This document shows positions 46,329-56,375 of a stretch of DNA of 64,000 bases, in pieces. Source of the stretch: Rhynchonema sp. JSB1_4. Taxonomy: Eukaryota; Nematoda; Chromadorea; Monhysterida; Xyalidae. The notes beneath the pieces are model-generated. The model worked only from the letters and a program-made list of their open reading frames with translations, was not told the DNA's origin and did not search any database. The stretch is taken from the NCBI GenBank assembly GCA_030248065.1, contig JASAMV010003487.1, positions 1 to 64,000 on the forward strand, written 5' to 3'. The number at the start of each line of letters is the position of its first letter. Within the stretch, counting starts at the first letter, position 1. The position numbers and the translations under genes are program-made.

Positions 46329-48752
46329 CATACATGTTGAATTAGTGACTCGGTTAGTACTTAAGCGTGACTCGGTTGGAGGCGTGCGAAGTACAGCCCT
46401 TCAAATGAGGCGTGCGAAAAACAAATTGCGTCAAATGAGGCGTGCGACGTACAGTGAGGCGTGCGAAAGACATCCGACACAAAATGAGGCGTGCGACGTA
46501 CAGTGAGGCGTGCGAAAGACAAACGGCGTCGAATGAGGCGTGCGACGTACAGTGAGGCGTGCCAAGTACACTGAGGCGTGCCAAAGTCAGCCAAGATGAG
46601 GCGTGCGAAAGACAACCGACACAAAATGAGGCGTGCGACGTACAGTGAGGCGTGCGAAAGACATCCGACGTCAAATGAGGCGTGCGAAAGACATCAGACG
46701 TCAGATGAGGCGCGCGAAAGACACCCGACGCCAAATGAGGCGTGCCAAGTTCATTCGTATATTATGTACCACTGACATCTGCAGTGGCTTGTACCATGCT
46801 GATATATGATGCGGCGTACCAAGTACGCTTAGAATGAGGCGTGCGAAGTACATCGGACGTCAAATGAGGCGTGCGAAGTTCGGATCTTCGGAACTCGCTT
46901 GTAAAGGCTCGTAGAGCGTTTCTGAAATCAGTTTTGGAATCGATTCATTTTTGCGTGGTTTATACTTTTTTATTAATTGAAGTCCTTAATTGATTCCGGA
47001 ATTTAATTCAGAATCAAGAAATCACCGATCGATCGATCACCGCCGATCCGGATCAGCGACCGTTGCTTGCGGTGCTGCTCTTATATATGCATTTGGCGAA
47101 ACATTTTTGCCCGTCAGTGCACCAGTGTATTGGAGAATTTTAGTCTGCTGAAGTTCGATCAGTTGTCAGAACACAGTCTAAACATCGCCATGTAAACACA
47201 GTCTAACAACGTCCATAAACATGCGAGTTGAAGCGTACAATGTACATTGAGGCGTGTGAGGCACAAAACAAATGTTACGTCGCATACTGTTGTCATTTTT
47301 GTCCCACTGTACATTGCGCGCCGCAAGTATATTTCGCAGGCACAGTATATGTTGTTCTTTATGTTCATAGCAAGTTTTGAACGGTATTCTACAGCCCAAT
47401 CGAGGATTTTCACGCTAAAAGTCGCCAACACACTAGTGCACTGACGGGCAAAAATGTTTCGCCAAATGCATATATAAGAGCAGCACGGCAAGCAACGGTC
47501 GCTGATCCGGATCGGCGGTGATCGATCGATCGGTGATTTTTTGATTCCAAATTAAATTCCGAAATCAATTAAGGACTTCAATTAATTAAAAAAAGTATAA
47601 ACCACGCAAAAATGAATCGATTCCAGAACTGATTTCAGAATCGCTCTACGAGCCTTTACAAGCGAGTTCCGAAAATCTGAACTTCGCACGCCTCATTCTA
47701 AACGTACTTGGTACGCCGCATAATATATCAGCATGGTACAAGCCACTGCAGATGTCAGTGGTACATAATACACGAATGAACTTGGCACGCCTCATTTGAA
47801 GTGGGGGTGACTTTCGCACGCCTCATTTAAGTGGGTGTGTCTTTCGCACGCCTCAATTGATGTCATACGTCTTTTGCGCGGCTCATCTTACGTCTGATGT
47901 CTTTCGCACGCCTCATTTGGCGTTGGTGGTCTTTCGCGCGCCTCATCTGACGTCTGATGTCTTTCGCACGCCTCATTTGGCGTTGGGTGTCTTTCGCGCG
48001 CCTCATCTGACGTCTGATGTCTTTCGCACGCCTCAAGTGGCGTTGGGTGTCTTTCGCGCGCCTCACCTTACGTCTGATGTCTTTCGCACGCCTCATTTGG
48101 CGTTGGGTGTTTTTCGCGCGCCTCATCTGACGTCTGATGTCTTTCGCACGCCTCATTTGACGTCGGATGTCTTTCGCACGCCTCACTGAACGTCGCACGC
48201 CTCATTTTGTTAGGTTGTCTTTCGCACGCCTCATCTTGGCTGACTTTGGCACGTCTCGGTGTATAGGCAATCCGCCAGCTCATGGCACACGCTGCATACT
48301 GCATCACTGCCGTCAACGAATGCATCTATTTTCTGCAGTTATCCGTTGAAACGTTCCCAAATTTTGCAACACTGCAGAAAAGTGTTATGGCAAGCAGCAG
48401 ATGAAAACCGGATAAATTAAAAAGCGGTCATCAAAGTATGACACTCGCTCAAAGTGTACATTTCGTTTAGAAAATGGCGTGCGCTGCTGCATGCGCTGTG
48501 TGTATAAAAAGTGCCATGAGCCGATGGATTGCCCCTACTTGGCACGCCTCACTGTACGTCGCGCGCCTCATTTGACGCCGTTTGTCTTTCGCACGCCTCA
48601 TTGTACGTCGCACGCCTCATTTCGTGTCGGATGTCCTTCGCACGCCTCACTGTACGTCGCACGCCTCATTTGACGCAATTTGTCTTTCGCACGCCTCATT
48701 TGAAGGGCTGCACTTCGCACGCCCCGACCGAGTCACTAATTCAACATGTATG
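46329..48752. mobile_element. Palindromic foldback element, copy 2 (8-bp TSD CCTCGGTG)
   Basis: Ends CATACATGTTGAATTAGTGA and its complement, identical to copy 1 at 12065-14589. Perfect 8-bp flanks CCTCGGTG (46321-46328 and 48753-48760). The arms again consist of GAGGCGTGCGAAAGACATC arrays followed by an ATCGATCGATC-containing unique part. The central loop (about 47137-47420) is inverted relative to copy 1. Confidence 0.85.
48262..48533. mobile_element. MITE nested in the right arm of foldback copy 2
   Basis: GGCAATCCGCCAGCTCATGG at the left and CCATGAGCCGATGGATTGCC at the right are inverted. It interrupts the repeat array where copy 1 is continuous (near 14420). Probably TA-targeted. Confidence 0.7.
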
Positions 48753-49640
48753 CCTCGGTGTAAACGTGAAACATTGCCTGTTATTAACGTGGAATGTTTC
48801 AAGATTGCTGACACAGACCGAGCTTTCGACCGAGCTTACACCGACCTTTACACCCAACTGAGCTTTACACCGTTTCGAAAATGCCACACTATGGCTTTCT
48901 AGGATTGGCTGTCCTAGAACTCTACATTTGGCGCAAGCGTGTGAAAATTTGCACGCAACCAAAAATTCTCGGAAATTCCGATTTTTTTGAAAAATGAGTT
49001 CATGAATCGCTGCGTCAAAGTTACAAAAGCTATGAATTTGTTTTGTAATGTGTTGAAAAAAGCTTCACTTCTGCCACCAAAATTTGTCTTTGTCGTACTT
49101 CCACCACATCGTCATCATGTAGAAAAGCTGCAGACAAGGGTAAATTTTGAGACGAGGAAATGGCCAAAAATGGGGACCAGTCGCAGTTGAGCCAACTTCT
49201 CTCAAAACTGATTGTGCATCAAAAATTGAAACCGAAGCGAAATATTAGGCTGGCAGTGGGGCTTTTTGCCCGCATTGATAGTTCGACTTTATCCTGATGA
49301 TATGCGGGCTAAAAATACATCTGAGTCCATTTTTCGCCAAATTTGAGGGTTCTTGGCAATATAGCACGAGCTGTGGTAGCGCCATCGGGCTGAATGAGGT
49401 GTCAAATAAAAGTACAAGCGTTTGTGAAATGTCTAACTCAAATCAGTTTGACGAGAGCTCATGCGACGACCAACTATTTGGAATTCAATGTGTGGAGGTT
49501 TGGTGCCCCACTTTTCAACTTTCAGCCGTTGGGGCTCGACAGGGAGCTGGTACGGGAAATAATATTTTGCCTGTGAGTGGTTTTAACCAAGCCTGGTTAA
49601 TGTGCCAAGTTTCATTGAAATCGGTGCGGGTTGTTTAATT

Positions 49641-50022
49641 ATGATTTTTTTGCCTTTAAGCACCAAGGGGTTCAAACTTTACAAATGATTTTTCTCCAAC
49701 AGTTTAAAACGTCGACTTTTTCGAGGTAAACTCGCTAAAATTGTTCAAATGTGTCCGGCGACTAAAATATCTATTTTTAAATGTGTTATTTACGTTGTTT
49801 TTCGGTTGTTATGTCGCGTAAAGGTATGGATTCAATCACGCTCAAATTGGATCGAAGAATGCCAAAATGCTGTTCAAAAAAAAACGCCCTATTTTTCACC
49901 CACATCCAACGAAGAGTGTTAAGTGGAAACACGTTGCCCCCTGAAACCAACTTGGCTCGGAGCTCCCACTTTCCATTGCTTTCCCTTCAGTTAAAGTTAA
50001 AGTTAAAGTTAAAAACTGCAGT
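49641..50022. other. Short gene-free spacer
   Basis: No structure beyond a short GTTAAA tandem run at 49988-50014. Confidence 0.4.
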
Positions 50023-50799
50023 CAGGGTTGGATTAAAAAAAAAGTAAAAATTTTTTTGTAAAAAAAAATTTTTTTTTTTAAAAAAAAAAGCTGGCCACTT
50101 TTTTTATTTTAAAATTTTAAAAAGTAAGTCCACTTTTTTATTATTTTTCCCCTTTTTTTCGTTATTTTCTCACTTTTTTAAGGTAAAAATGTATGTTTTC
50201 ATGCGTTTTATTGCTCATCATTCTCAAAAATCGCCTGCGGCGCTTATATTTCAGTTTAAAATGGCGTTGTAATGGCTATCAGTTCCCAGACATCCAACAA
50301 TCGCTACGTATAATATAGGACACCCCATACCGTATACTGTGCAGTTATTGAGCTATCGACGTAAGCTATCAACAGACTCCACTTTGCTCGCCTATTTGCA
50401 GTTGTGTGGATTTGTCATTTGTTGCTTTTGTCACACAACATGAGTGTGGTGTAACTCTTTATCTCTTTTCAAATTTATCCCCAAATTCACAAACAGAAGG
50501 TTGGTCTTCCCTTTGTCATATATGCCCACAGAGTTACCTTCGGGCGGGTTCTCAAAGTTATGACCAAATGGGCTAGATCGCAGGTGATCGACATAAACAT
50601 GCAAGTCAGTGGAGAAGTTCTCTTTAGTGTCCCTCAAAACATACCTAAGTAACATGATTTCAGAAATTTCATTTTTCTAGAAACCAATTTTTTGGGGGTC
50701 CGGAATAAAAAAAAGTGATTTTTAAAAAAAAAATTTTAAAAAGTTTTTTTTTTTTAAAAAAAAAGTTCGATAATAAAAAAATTTTTTAATCCAACCCTG
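50023..50799. mobile_element. CAGGGTTGG hAT-type MITE, complete (TSD ACTGCAGT)
   Basis: Starts CAGGGTTGGATTAAA and ends TTTAATCCAACCCTG, perfect complements. Flanked by the exact 8-bp repeat ACTGCAGT (50015-50022 and 50800-50807). Its interior is also found, inverted, at the start of the window. Confidence 0.9.
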
Positions 50800-51789
50800 A
50801 CTGCAGTACCTATAGTCTTTCCGTTGTATAACAGCCCAGAGGCGGTATACAGAAAATGTTTCAACGCTTTGAAAACAGCAGTCATCGTCGTGGATGATAA
50901 CCAACAGGCCGACAACGTGGCTCGAAATATGCGTGTGACTTGATGGCTGCTGTTGCGATGAAACATTTGCGGTATACTTTCTTTGGACCGAGAATAAAAT
51001 GAAAGACTATAGCATTACCGCAACACACTCCCGACCGATGCTTAGGTCAGGTGATACCCGCATATAGTATGATGCGAGCTTTATAGGAAAACGTACATGT
51101 GCGCACATAATGTATATACATATGTATAGGCAGTCATTCTGAGACGGACTGTTCATCTGAGTGAGACCGCAGCGTAACAGCAGCAGCATGTGACGTGTGA
51201 AAGTCACTCTTTCACTTTCCAGCCACACATGACTCGGCCTTGGCTGTAACAGTTGCAATGACACTGCGGAATGTGCCTTTCCTTAATAAACACAATAAGC
51301 CATCCGTAACCATGGACTGTGGACACTGTGCCAAACCGGGGATTACACCCCAGACTGTCTCTTTCCGTCGGCTACGCGCACTGTGCATCTCGTGCTTTTC
51401 ATCATTCTTCAAATTGTTCACAAGCAGAAAGGCGTGAAACGAGTAGCTACGTGCGTCGTTCCGGTTACTCGTTGCCATGCCCGAAGCAAGCAGTGCTTCA
51501 CTATTCTTACCGTATCGCCAGTTGTCAGCCATTCTGTCTTCAGGCTTTCTAGCACACAAAATAGCAAGAAACCCATATCCCTCTCACCTCAAACTCACAG
51601 TGAACGCTTCAAGCGGGTTTCTGACGCTTTCGGAGAAGCCTACGAAAAAAACGTTGCTGCCAGATAGGCTGAACCGTACATCCGGCCAAATAGGTCAGCT
51701 CGTTTCACGCGCGCCGTGCGCTTCCAACACGCAGTTCCAGTTCCGTTCGGGTTCCGAATCTCTTCTTTTTCGTGAAGGTACCATAACTA
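50800..51789. other. No confident gene
   Basis: Several overlapping frames of 65-115 codons on both strands (51212-51803) have ordinary composition but no recognisable motif, and no splice-linked partners were found. Confidence 0.4.
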
Positions 51790-51838
51790 CCGTAAAAACC
51801 TAAATAGAAGGGGGGGGGCTCTATTAATTCACTGACCC

Positions 51839-52273
51839 CAGTGTAGTGGCTGGGGGGGTGGGGGGGGGGGTTCCCCCCCCCTAAGGAGTAGGTACCTTGC
51901 AACCACCCCTTGGGGGGGGGATGGGGGGGAAGGGTAGGTACCTTGCAACCACCCCGGAGGGTACCTTGCAACCATAAATTTATGGTTTTTATAGGCAAAA
52001 ATGGGTGTTTTTCGACCTCAAAACCCCAAAAATCGCGCGCTCCGCGCGCAAACCTCCATATAATAGCTATTTTGGGCAAATTTTCGGCCAAAATGCAAAA
52101 AAGTACCATTTTTTCGGCCAATTTTGCAGAAAAAAGCATGCAAAAAACACCCTTTTTTCGGACCCCGGGTACCTTGCAACCTTCTGGAGGCTGGGTAGGG
52201 GGTACCTTGCAACCATCTGGATCCATCCCCCCCCCCAAGGGTACCTTGCAACCATCTGCCTGCCACTACACTG
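51839..52273. mobile_element. hAT-type MITE CAGTGTAGTGGC (TSD ACTGACCC)
   Basis: Ends CAGTGTAGTGGCTGG and TGCCACTACACTG. Flanked by the perfect 8-bp repeat ACTGACCC (51831-51838 and 52274-52281). Several direct GGTACCTTGCAACCA copies lie near both ends. Confidence 0.85.
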
Positions 52274-52439
52274 ACTGACCCCATTTTGGGGGGCTCTATT
52301 ACGGGGGGGGGGCTCTATTCCGGGGGGGCCTCTATTAATTCACTGACCCGAACCTGAAAAATTGTTCCCAGAAATGCCCCTAAAAACCCCTAAAAAGGGG
52401 CTTGAAGGTATGTTTTTTCGGTTGTAATCGCATTTATTC

Positions 52440-52831
52440 CAGAGGTGGGAATCGGGCCGACTTTTCGGAATGTCGGGCCGGGCCGGGCCGGGGTGGCCGG
52501 CCCGAAAAGGCCCGACATCATCGAATTTCAATAAAAAATCGTGATTTTTCAGGCTAAATTTGGCAAAATTTCTCGCGATTCTGCAAATTAGTACCAACTT
52601 CGATGATTATCAGGTATTTTTAAACCAAAAAAACAGTAATTTTTGCACCAAAAAATTGCTTCAAAATATCATCAGAAAAAGTCGGGCCGAAAAAATCGGG
52701 CCGGGCCGACTTTTTTCCAAGTCGGGCCGGGCCGGGCCGGACTTCCCGGCCCGAACTGTCGGGCCGGGCCGACCCCCGGACCTCGTCGGGCCGGGCCGGG
52801 CCGAGGTAACCCGGCCCGATTCCCACCTCTG
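52440..52831. mobile_element. hAT-type MITE CAGAGGTGGGAATCGGGCC (TSD ATTTATTC)
   Basis: Perfect inverted ends CAGAGGTGGGAATCGGGCC, flanked by ATTTATTC at 52432-52439 and 52832-52839. The interior is rich in GGGCCGGGCC. Confidence 0.9.
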
Positions 52832-53110
52832 ATTTATTCGTGTCTATTCGTCGATAAGAGGCTTATTATGTGCTCTGAACGAACAACAAACGTGCATAAA
52901 TGTACCTGTGCACCACTATCAAGCCTTAATACACTACTGTATAGGGGATGTTACTTAGGGGGGCTCTATTCCGGGGGGGGCCTCTATTAATTCACTGACC
53001 CCTTTTTGGGGGGGCTCTATTCCGGGGGGGGGGCTGTATTTAGGTTTTTACGGTATACCAAGATTTTCGTTATTTCGTTTCAGAGGTCAGGCAGCACTGG
53101 CAGCAGGCTA

Positions 53111-53979
53111 CCGTATTGTCGGAAACAGAACCCGGGGGTCTATTTTTTCACTGGGGTCATTTTGGGGGGTTCAATTTATGGGGGGTCAATTATTGGGTGG
53201 TTACCGTATTGTCGGAAATAGAACCCCCATTAATTGACCCCCCCCCCATTAATTGAACCCCACCAGTGGTGTAGCTACCCAGGCGGGGCGGCAACCTACT
53301 GTACCACCCAAAATGCGGGGCGGCAACCTACCTACTGTACCAGCCGAGCTAGGGGGGGGGGGGGGTCGTACCAAGTGGGGGGGGTCATCTGGAAACCGAA
53401 ATTTTTTATGTCTAAATACTGAAGAAAATGTGGCCTAAAACACTAATTTCGCGCGCAGCGCGCGATTTTTCGCCTATTTGCAGACAAATATGCTAATTTT
53501 ATGCAATTTTAAGCCAAAAATGAATGTTTTGGGTGAAAAGTTAGGTGGGGCGGCAACCTACCTACTGTACCAGGGGAGGGGCGGCAACCTACCTACTGTA
53601 CCAGGCGAGGGGCGGCAACCTACCTACTGTACCTAGGGGGGGTCCCCCCCCACCCTCCCCCCCAGCTACACCACTGCCCCCAACCTTCACCGTACCACAG
53701 ATTAGTGGTATGGTAGGGCTGTGTTGTTGTGTCAAACGTTGTTTAAGCTTGCGTACACAACAGAATACAGCTTTTTGAGCATAATTGCCGCTGTTGAAGT
53801 CAGAAAATACCGAAAACAAGCCATTTTTATGGGCATTATTAACAATGATTTTTTTTCGTCGGGGGGCCAAATGAAAAATATAACCCCCCAAATAATTGAC
53901 CGACCCCCCATAAATTGAACCCCCCAAATGACCCCAGTGAAAAAATAGACCCTGCGGGTTCTATTTCCGACAATACGGT
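53111..53979. mobile_element. TA-flanked MITE CCGTATTGTCGGAAA with a nested hAT-type MITE
   Basis: Ends CCGTATTGTCGGAAACAGAA and TTCTATTTCCGACAATACGG with TA outside. An internal copy of the end sequence occurs at about 53204. The element at 53264-53676 is nested within. Confidence 0.7.
53264..53676. mobile_element. hAT-type MITE CAGTGGTGTAGCT, copy 1
   Basis: Ends CAGTGGTGTAGCTACCC and AGCTACACCACTG. The flanks AACCCCAC and CCCCCAAC match only partly. CGGCAACCTACCTACTGTACC units are repeated near both ends. A closely similar copy is at 54906-55319. Confidence 0.75.
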
Positions 53980-54152
53980 ATATTTTTCATTTGGCCCCCA
54001 GACGAAAAAAAGCATTGTTAATAATGCCGCCAAAATGGCTTGTTTTCAGTATTTCCTGACTTTAACAGCGGTAATTATGACATATTTTATTTTGGCTTCC
54101 GAATAGGTCTGCCCTTAGGGGGGAATCCCCCCAGCCACTGCACTGACCGGAG

Positions 54153-54897
54153 CAGAGGTGGGAATCGGGCCGGCCCGGCATCATCGTATTTCATTAAAAG
54201 ATCGTGATTTTTTAGGCTAAATTTGCCACAATTTCTCGCGATTCTGCAAATTAATACCGACTTCCATTATTATCAGGTATTTCTAAACAGTGTAGTTCCT
54301 GGTCCGGAGGGGGAACAGGCGGTAGGTACCCCCCTTTTTTTCGGAGGGGGAACAGACGTACCCACCTGGGGGGGGAAGGGTGGGGGGAGGGTGCCGGAAG
54401 GGGGGGGGGGACGGGGGAGGACCCAAATTTGGAGAAAAGTCATTTTTTGAGGTCGAAAATTTGGCTCATTTTTGCCCCTTTTAGGAAAAAATCTCAATAA
54501 AAAGGTATTTTGGCGATTTTTAACGACATTGACCTAAAAATCACTCATTTTATGCCTAAAAATGCCTATTTTAAGCCAAAATTTGCCTATTTTAGGTAAA
54601 AATTGGGGGAGCAGACGTACCCGGAGGGGGAACAGTGGGGCAGGCGTACCATGGAGGGGGAACAGACGTACCCGAGGGCCAGGGGGACCCCCCTCCCCCC
54701 AGGAACTACACTGTTTCTAAACCAAAAAACAGTAATTTTTGCACCAAAAAAATTGCTTCAAAATATCATCAGAAAAAGTCGGGCCGAAAAAATCGGGCCG
54801 GGCCGGACTTCCCGGCCCGAACTGTCGGGCCGGGCCGACCCCCGGACCTCGTCGGGCCGGGCCGGGCCGAGGTAACCCGGCCCGATTCCCACCTCTG
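54153..54897. mobile_element. CAGAGGTGGG hAT-type MITE, copy 2 (TSD GACCGGAG), with nested element
   Basis: Same inverted ends as 52440-52831. GACCGGAG lies at 54145-54152 and 54898-54905. It is enlarged by the nested element at 54288-54713. Confidence 0.85.
54288..54713. mobile_element. hAT-type MITE CAGTGTAGTTCCTGG (TSD TTTCTAAA)
   Basis: Perfect inverted ends CAGTGTAGTTCCTGG, flanked by TTTCTAAA at 54280-54287 and 54714-54721. Removing it restores sequence colinear with 52440-52831. Confidence 0.9.
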
Positions 54898-54905
54898 GAC
54901 CGGAG

Positions 54906-55319
54906 CAGTGGTGTAGCTACCCAGGCGGGGCGGCAACCTACTGTACCACCCAAAATGCGGGGCGGCAACGGGGCAACCTACCTACTGTACCAGCCGAGCT
55001 AGGGGGGGGGTCGTACCACTGGGGGGGGTCATCTGGAAACCGAAATTTTTTATGTCTAAATACTGAAGAAAATGTGGCCTAAAACACTAATTTCGCGCGC
55101 AGCGCGCGATTTTTCGCCTATTTGCAGACAAATATGCTAATTTTATGCAATTTTAAGCCAAAAATGAATGTTTTGGGTGAAAAGTTAGGTGGGGCGGCAA
55201 CCTACCCACTGTACCAGGGGAGGGGCGGCAACCTACCTACTGTACCAGGCGAGGGGCGGCAACCTACCTACTGTACCTAGGGGGGGACCCCCCACCCCCC
55301 CCCCCCAGCTACACCATTG
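54906..55319. mobile_element. hAT-type MITE CAGTGGTGTAGCT, copy 2 (TSD GACCGGAG)
   Basis: Ends CAGTGGTGTAGCTACCC and AGCTACACCATTG. Flanked by GACCGGAG at 54898-54905 and 55320-55327. The left duplication is the same 8 bases that form the right duplication of 54153-54897. Confidence 0.85.
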
Positions 55320-55860
55320 GACCGGAGGGGGAATAGGGGGCAGGCGTACCATGGAGGGGGAACAGACATATGCGAGGGGGGACCCCCCCTATACTGTCAT
55401 AAAGAACCGTTTTTTATTTTTCGTGGAAAAAACGGTTTTTTCCGAAAAAAACGTTTTTTTTTCCAAATACTTTTCCAGTACTTAAGAACGTAATTTTGAA
55501 AAATATAACAATTTCAGTGCAAAATTTGTTCGAAGTGACGAGAGTGCCCTTGAAGAGTGTTGAAGTCAGTCGAAAACACGAGGTTTACACGCTTTTTGGT
55601 CCATTTTGGGCCGGTTAATTTTTGTGCTCGAGCCAATTTTTCACTGAAATCGAAAAACTCATCAGTTTTGCATTACATTTTTTTTGGAAAAATTGGAATA
55701 AAGTACCGATTTTTTTCCGATCAAAAACCGAAAAGGGACCCACGGAAAAATAAATGGAAAAGTATTTGGGTCTCGGAAAAAAACGGTTTTTTTTCGGTTT
55801 TTTTCCGCAAAGAACCGGTTTTTTTTCGCCTGCCAGTATACCCCCCAGGAACTACACTGC
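55320..55860. repeat. Partial CAGTGTAGTTCCTGG element (right end only)
   Basis: Begins with GACCGGAGGGGGAATA, like the region just inside the left end of 54288-54713, and ends CCCCCCAGGAACTACACTG. Its true left end is not recognisable. Confidence 0.45.
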
Positions 55861-56094
55861 TCCCAGCTCCCACACATGGGCCTGTCACTACGACTACACA
55901 CACTGTCCTTGAAGTACTGCCGTTTTAAAAAGCAATAAACCACACCAAGAAAACAACGAATTTGTGTTTGGGTCGAGTTTGGGTCCTTTTTTTGGGCACG
56001 CACGTCTATTTTGTTTATTTTCCTGCTGTTTTCTCCGGTTCTGCTCAAAACTACGGGAAGGTCCAAGGTCTATCTGCTTTTTCATCGTTGCAGA

Positions 56095-56177
56095 ATAACA
56101 ATGAAGAGACGCAGACCTATTTCGTTGCCAGCAAGAGCTCTGGCGCATCGGTCAGACTGACTGTTAATTCGTCTTAA
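56095..56177 (+). CDS. Possible terminal exon of an unidentified gene
   Basis: After a good acceptor (TTTTTCATCGTTGCAG) a 27-codon frame reads NNNEETQTYFVASKSSGASV and ends LTVNSS-TAA. The Y-x-V-A-x-K-x-S-G..V-x-L-x-V pattern resembles the last strands of an Ig-like domain, but it is too short to assign. No upstream partner exon was found because the preceding 4 kb is MITE. It ends 198 bp before the CRTC start codon, so it could also be 5' leader sequence of that gene. Confidence 0.3.
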
Positions 56178-56375
56178 TCGACGTCCGAGTAGCAAATTGA
56201 CTGACGGTGACGAAAAACAACGCCTCGTTCGTTTCGGTTCGAGGCAAACAGTCATAGGCAAATTCATCAAGTCCAATCGGTCCGCTACTGTGAATTCATT
56301 TCATTTGTGATCCACAACAACCCGCGTGCCATTTCCTGATCGTGATCAATTACTGTGCTCGTTTTTGTTGCCAAC

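Larger units (their letters stand above)
46252..48885. mobile_element. TTTTCGAAACGGTGTA MITE split by the foldback element
   Basis: The left part (46252-46328) and right part (48753-48885) join across the insertion. Removing 46329-48752 and one CCTCGGTG restores a sequence colinear with 45780-46005. Confidence 0.8.
45056..49640. repeat. Large inverted repeat around foldback element copy 2
   Basis: The left arm (45056-about 46050) and right arm (about 48880-49640) are complements: AACGACCCGCACCGATTTCA at the left and TGAAATCGGTGCGGGTTGTT at the right mark the outer edges. Both arms encode similar but freely diverging frames (45058-45447 minus; 49297-49638 plus), which argues against a selected protein. 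Two MITEs and the foldback element occupy the centre. Confidence 0.7.
51790..53053. mobile_element. TA-flanked MITE CCGTAAAAACC, holding two hAT-type MITEs
   Basis: CCGTAAAAACCTAAATA and TATTTAGGTTTTTACGG are inverted ends with TA on each side. GGGGGCTCTATT units recur inside. Nested insertions are at 51839-52273 and 52440-52831. Confidence 0.7.

Noticed and set aside
51705..52238. 177-codon glycine/proline-rich frame
   Set aside because: It is a translation of the GGTACCTTGCAACCA units of the CAGTGTAGTGGC MITE and of G runs.
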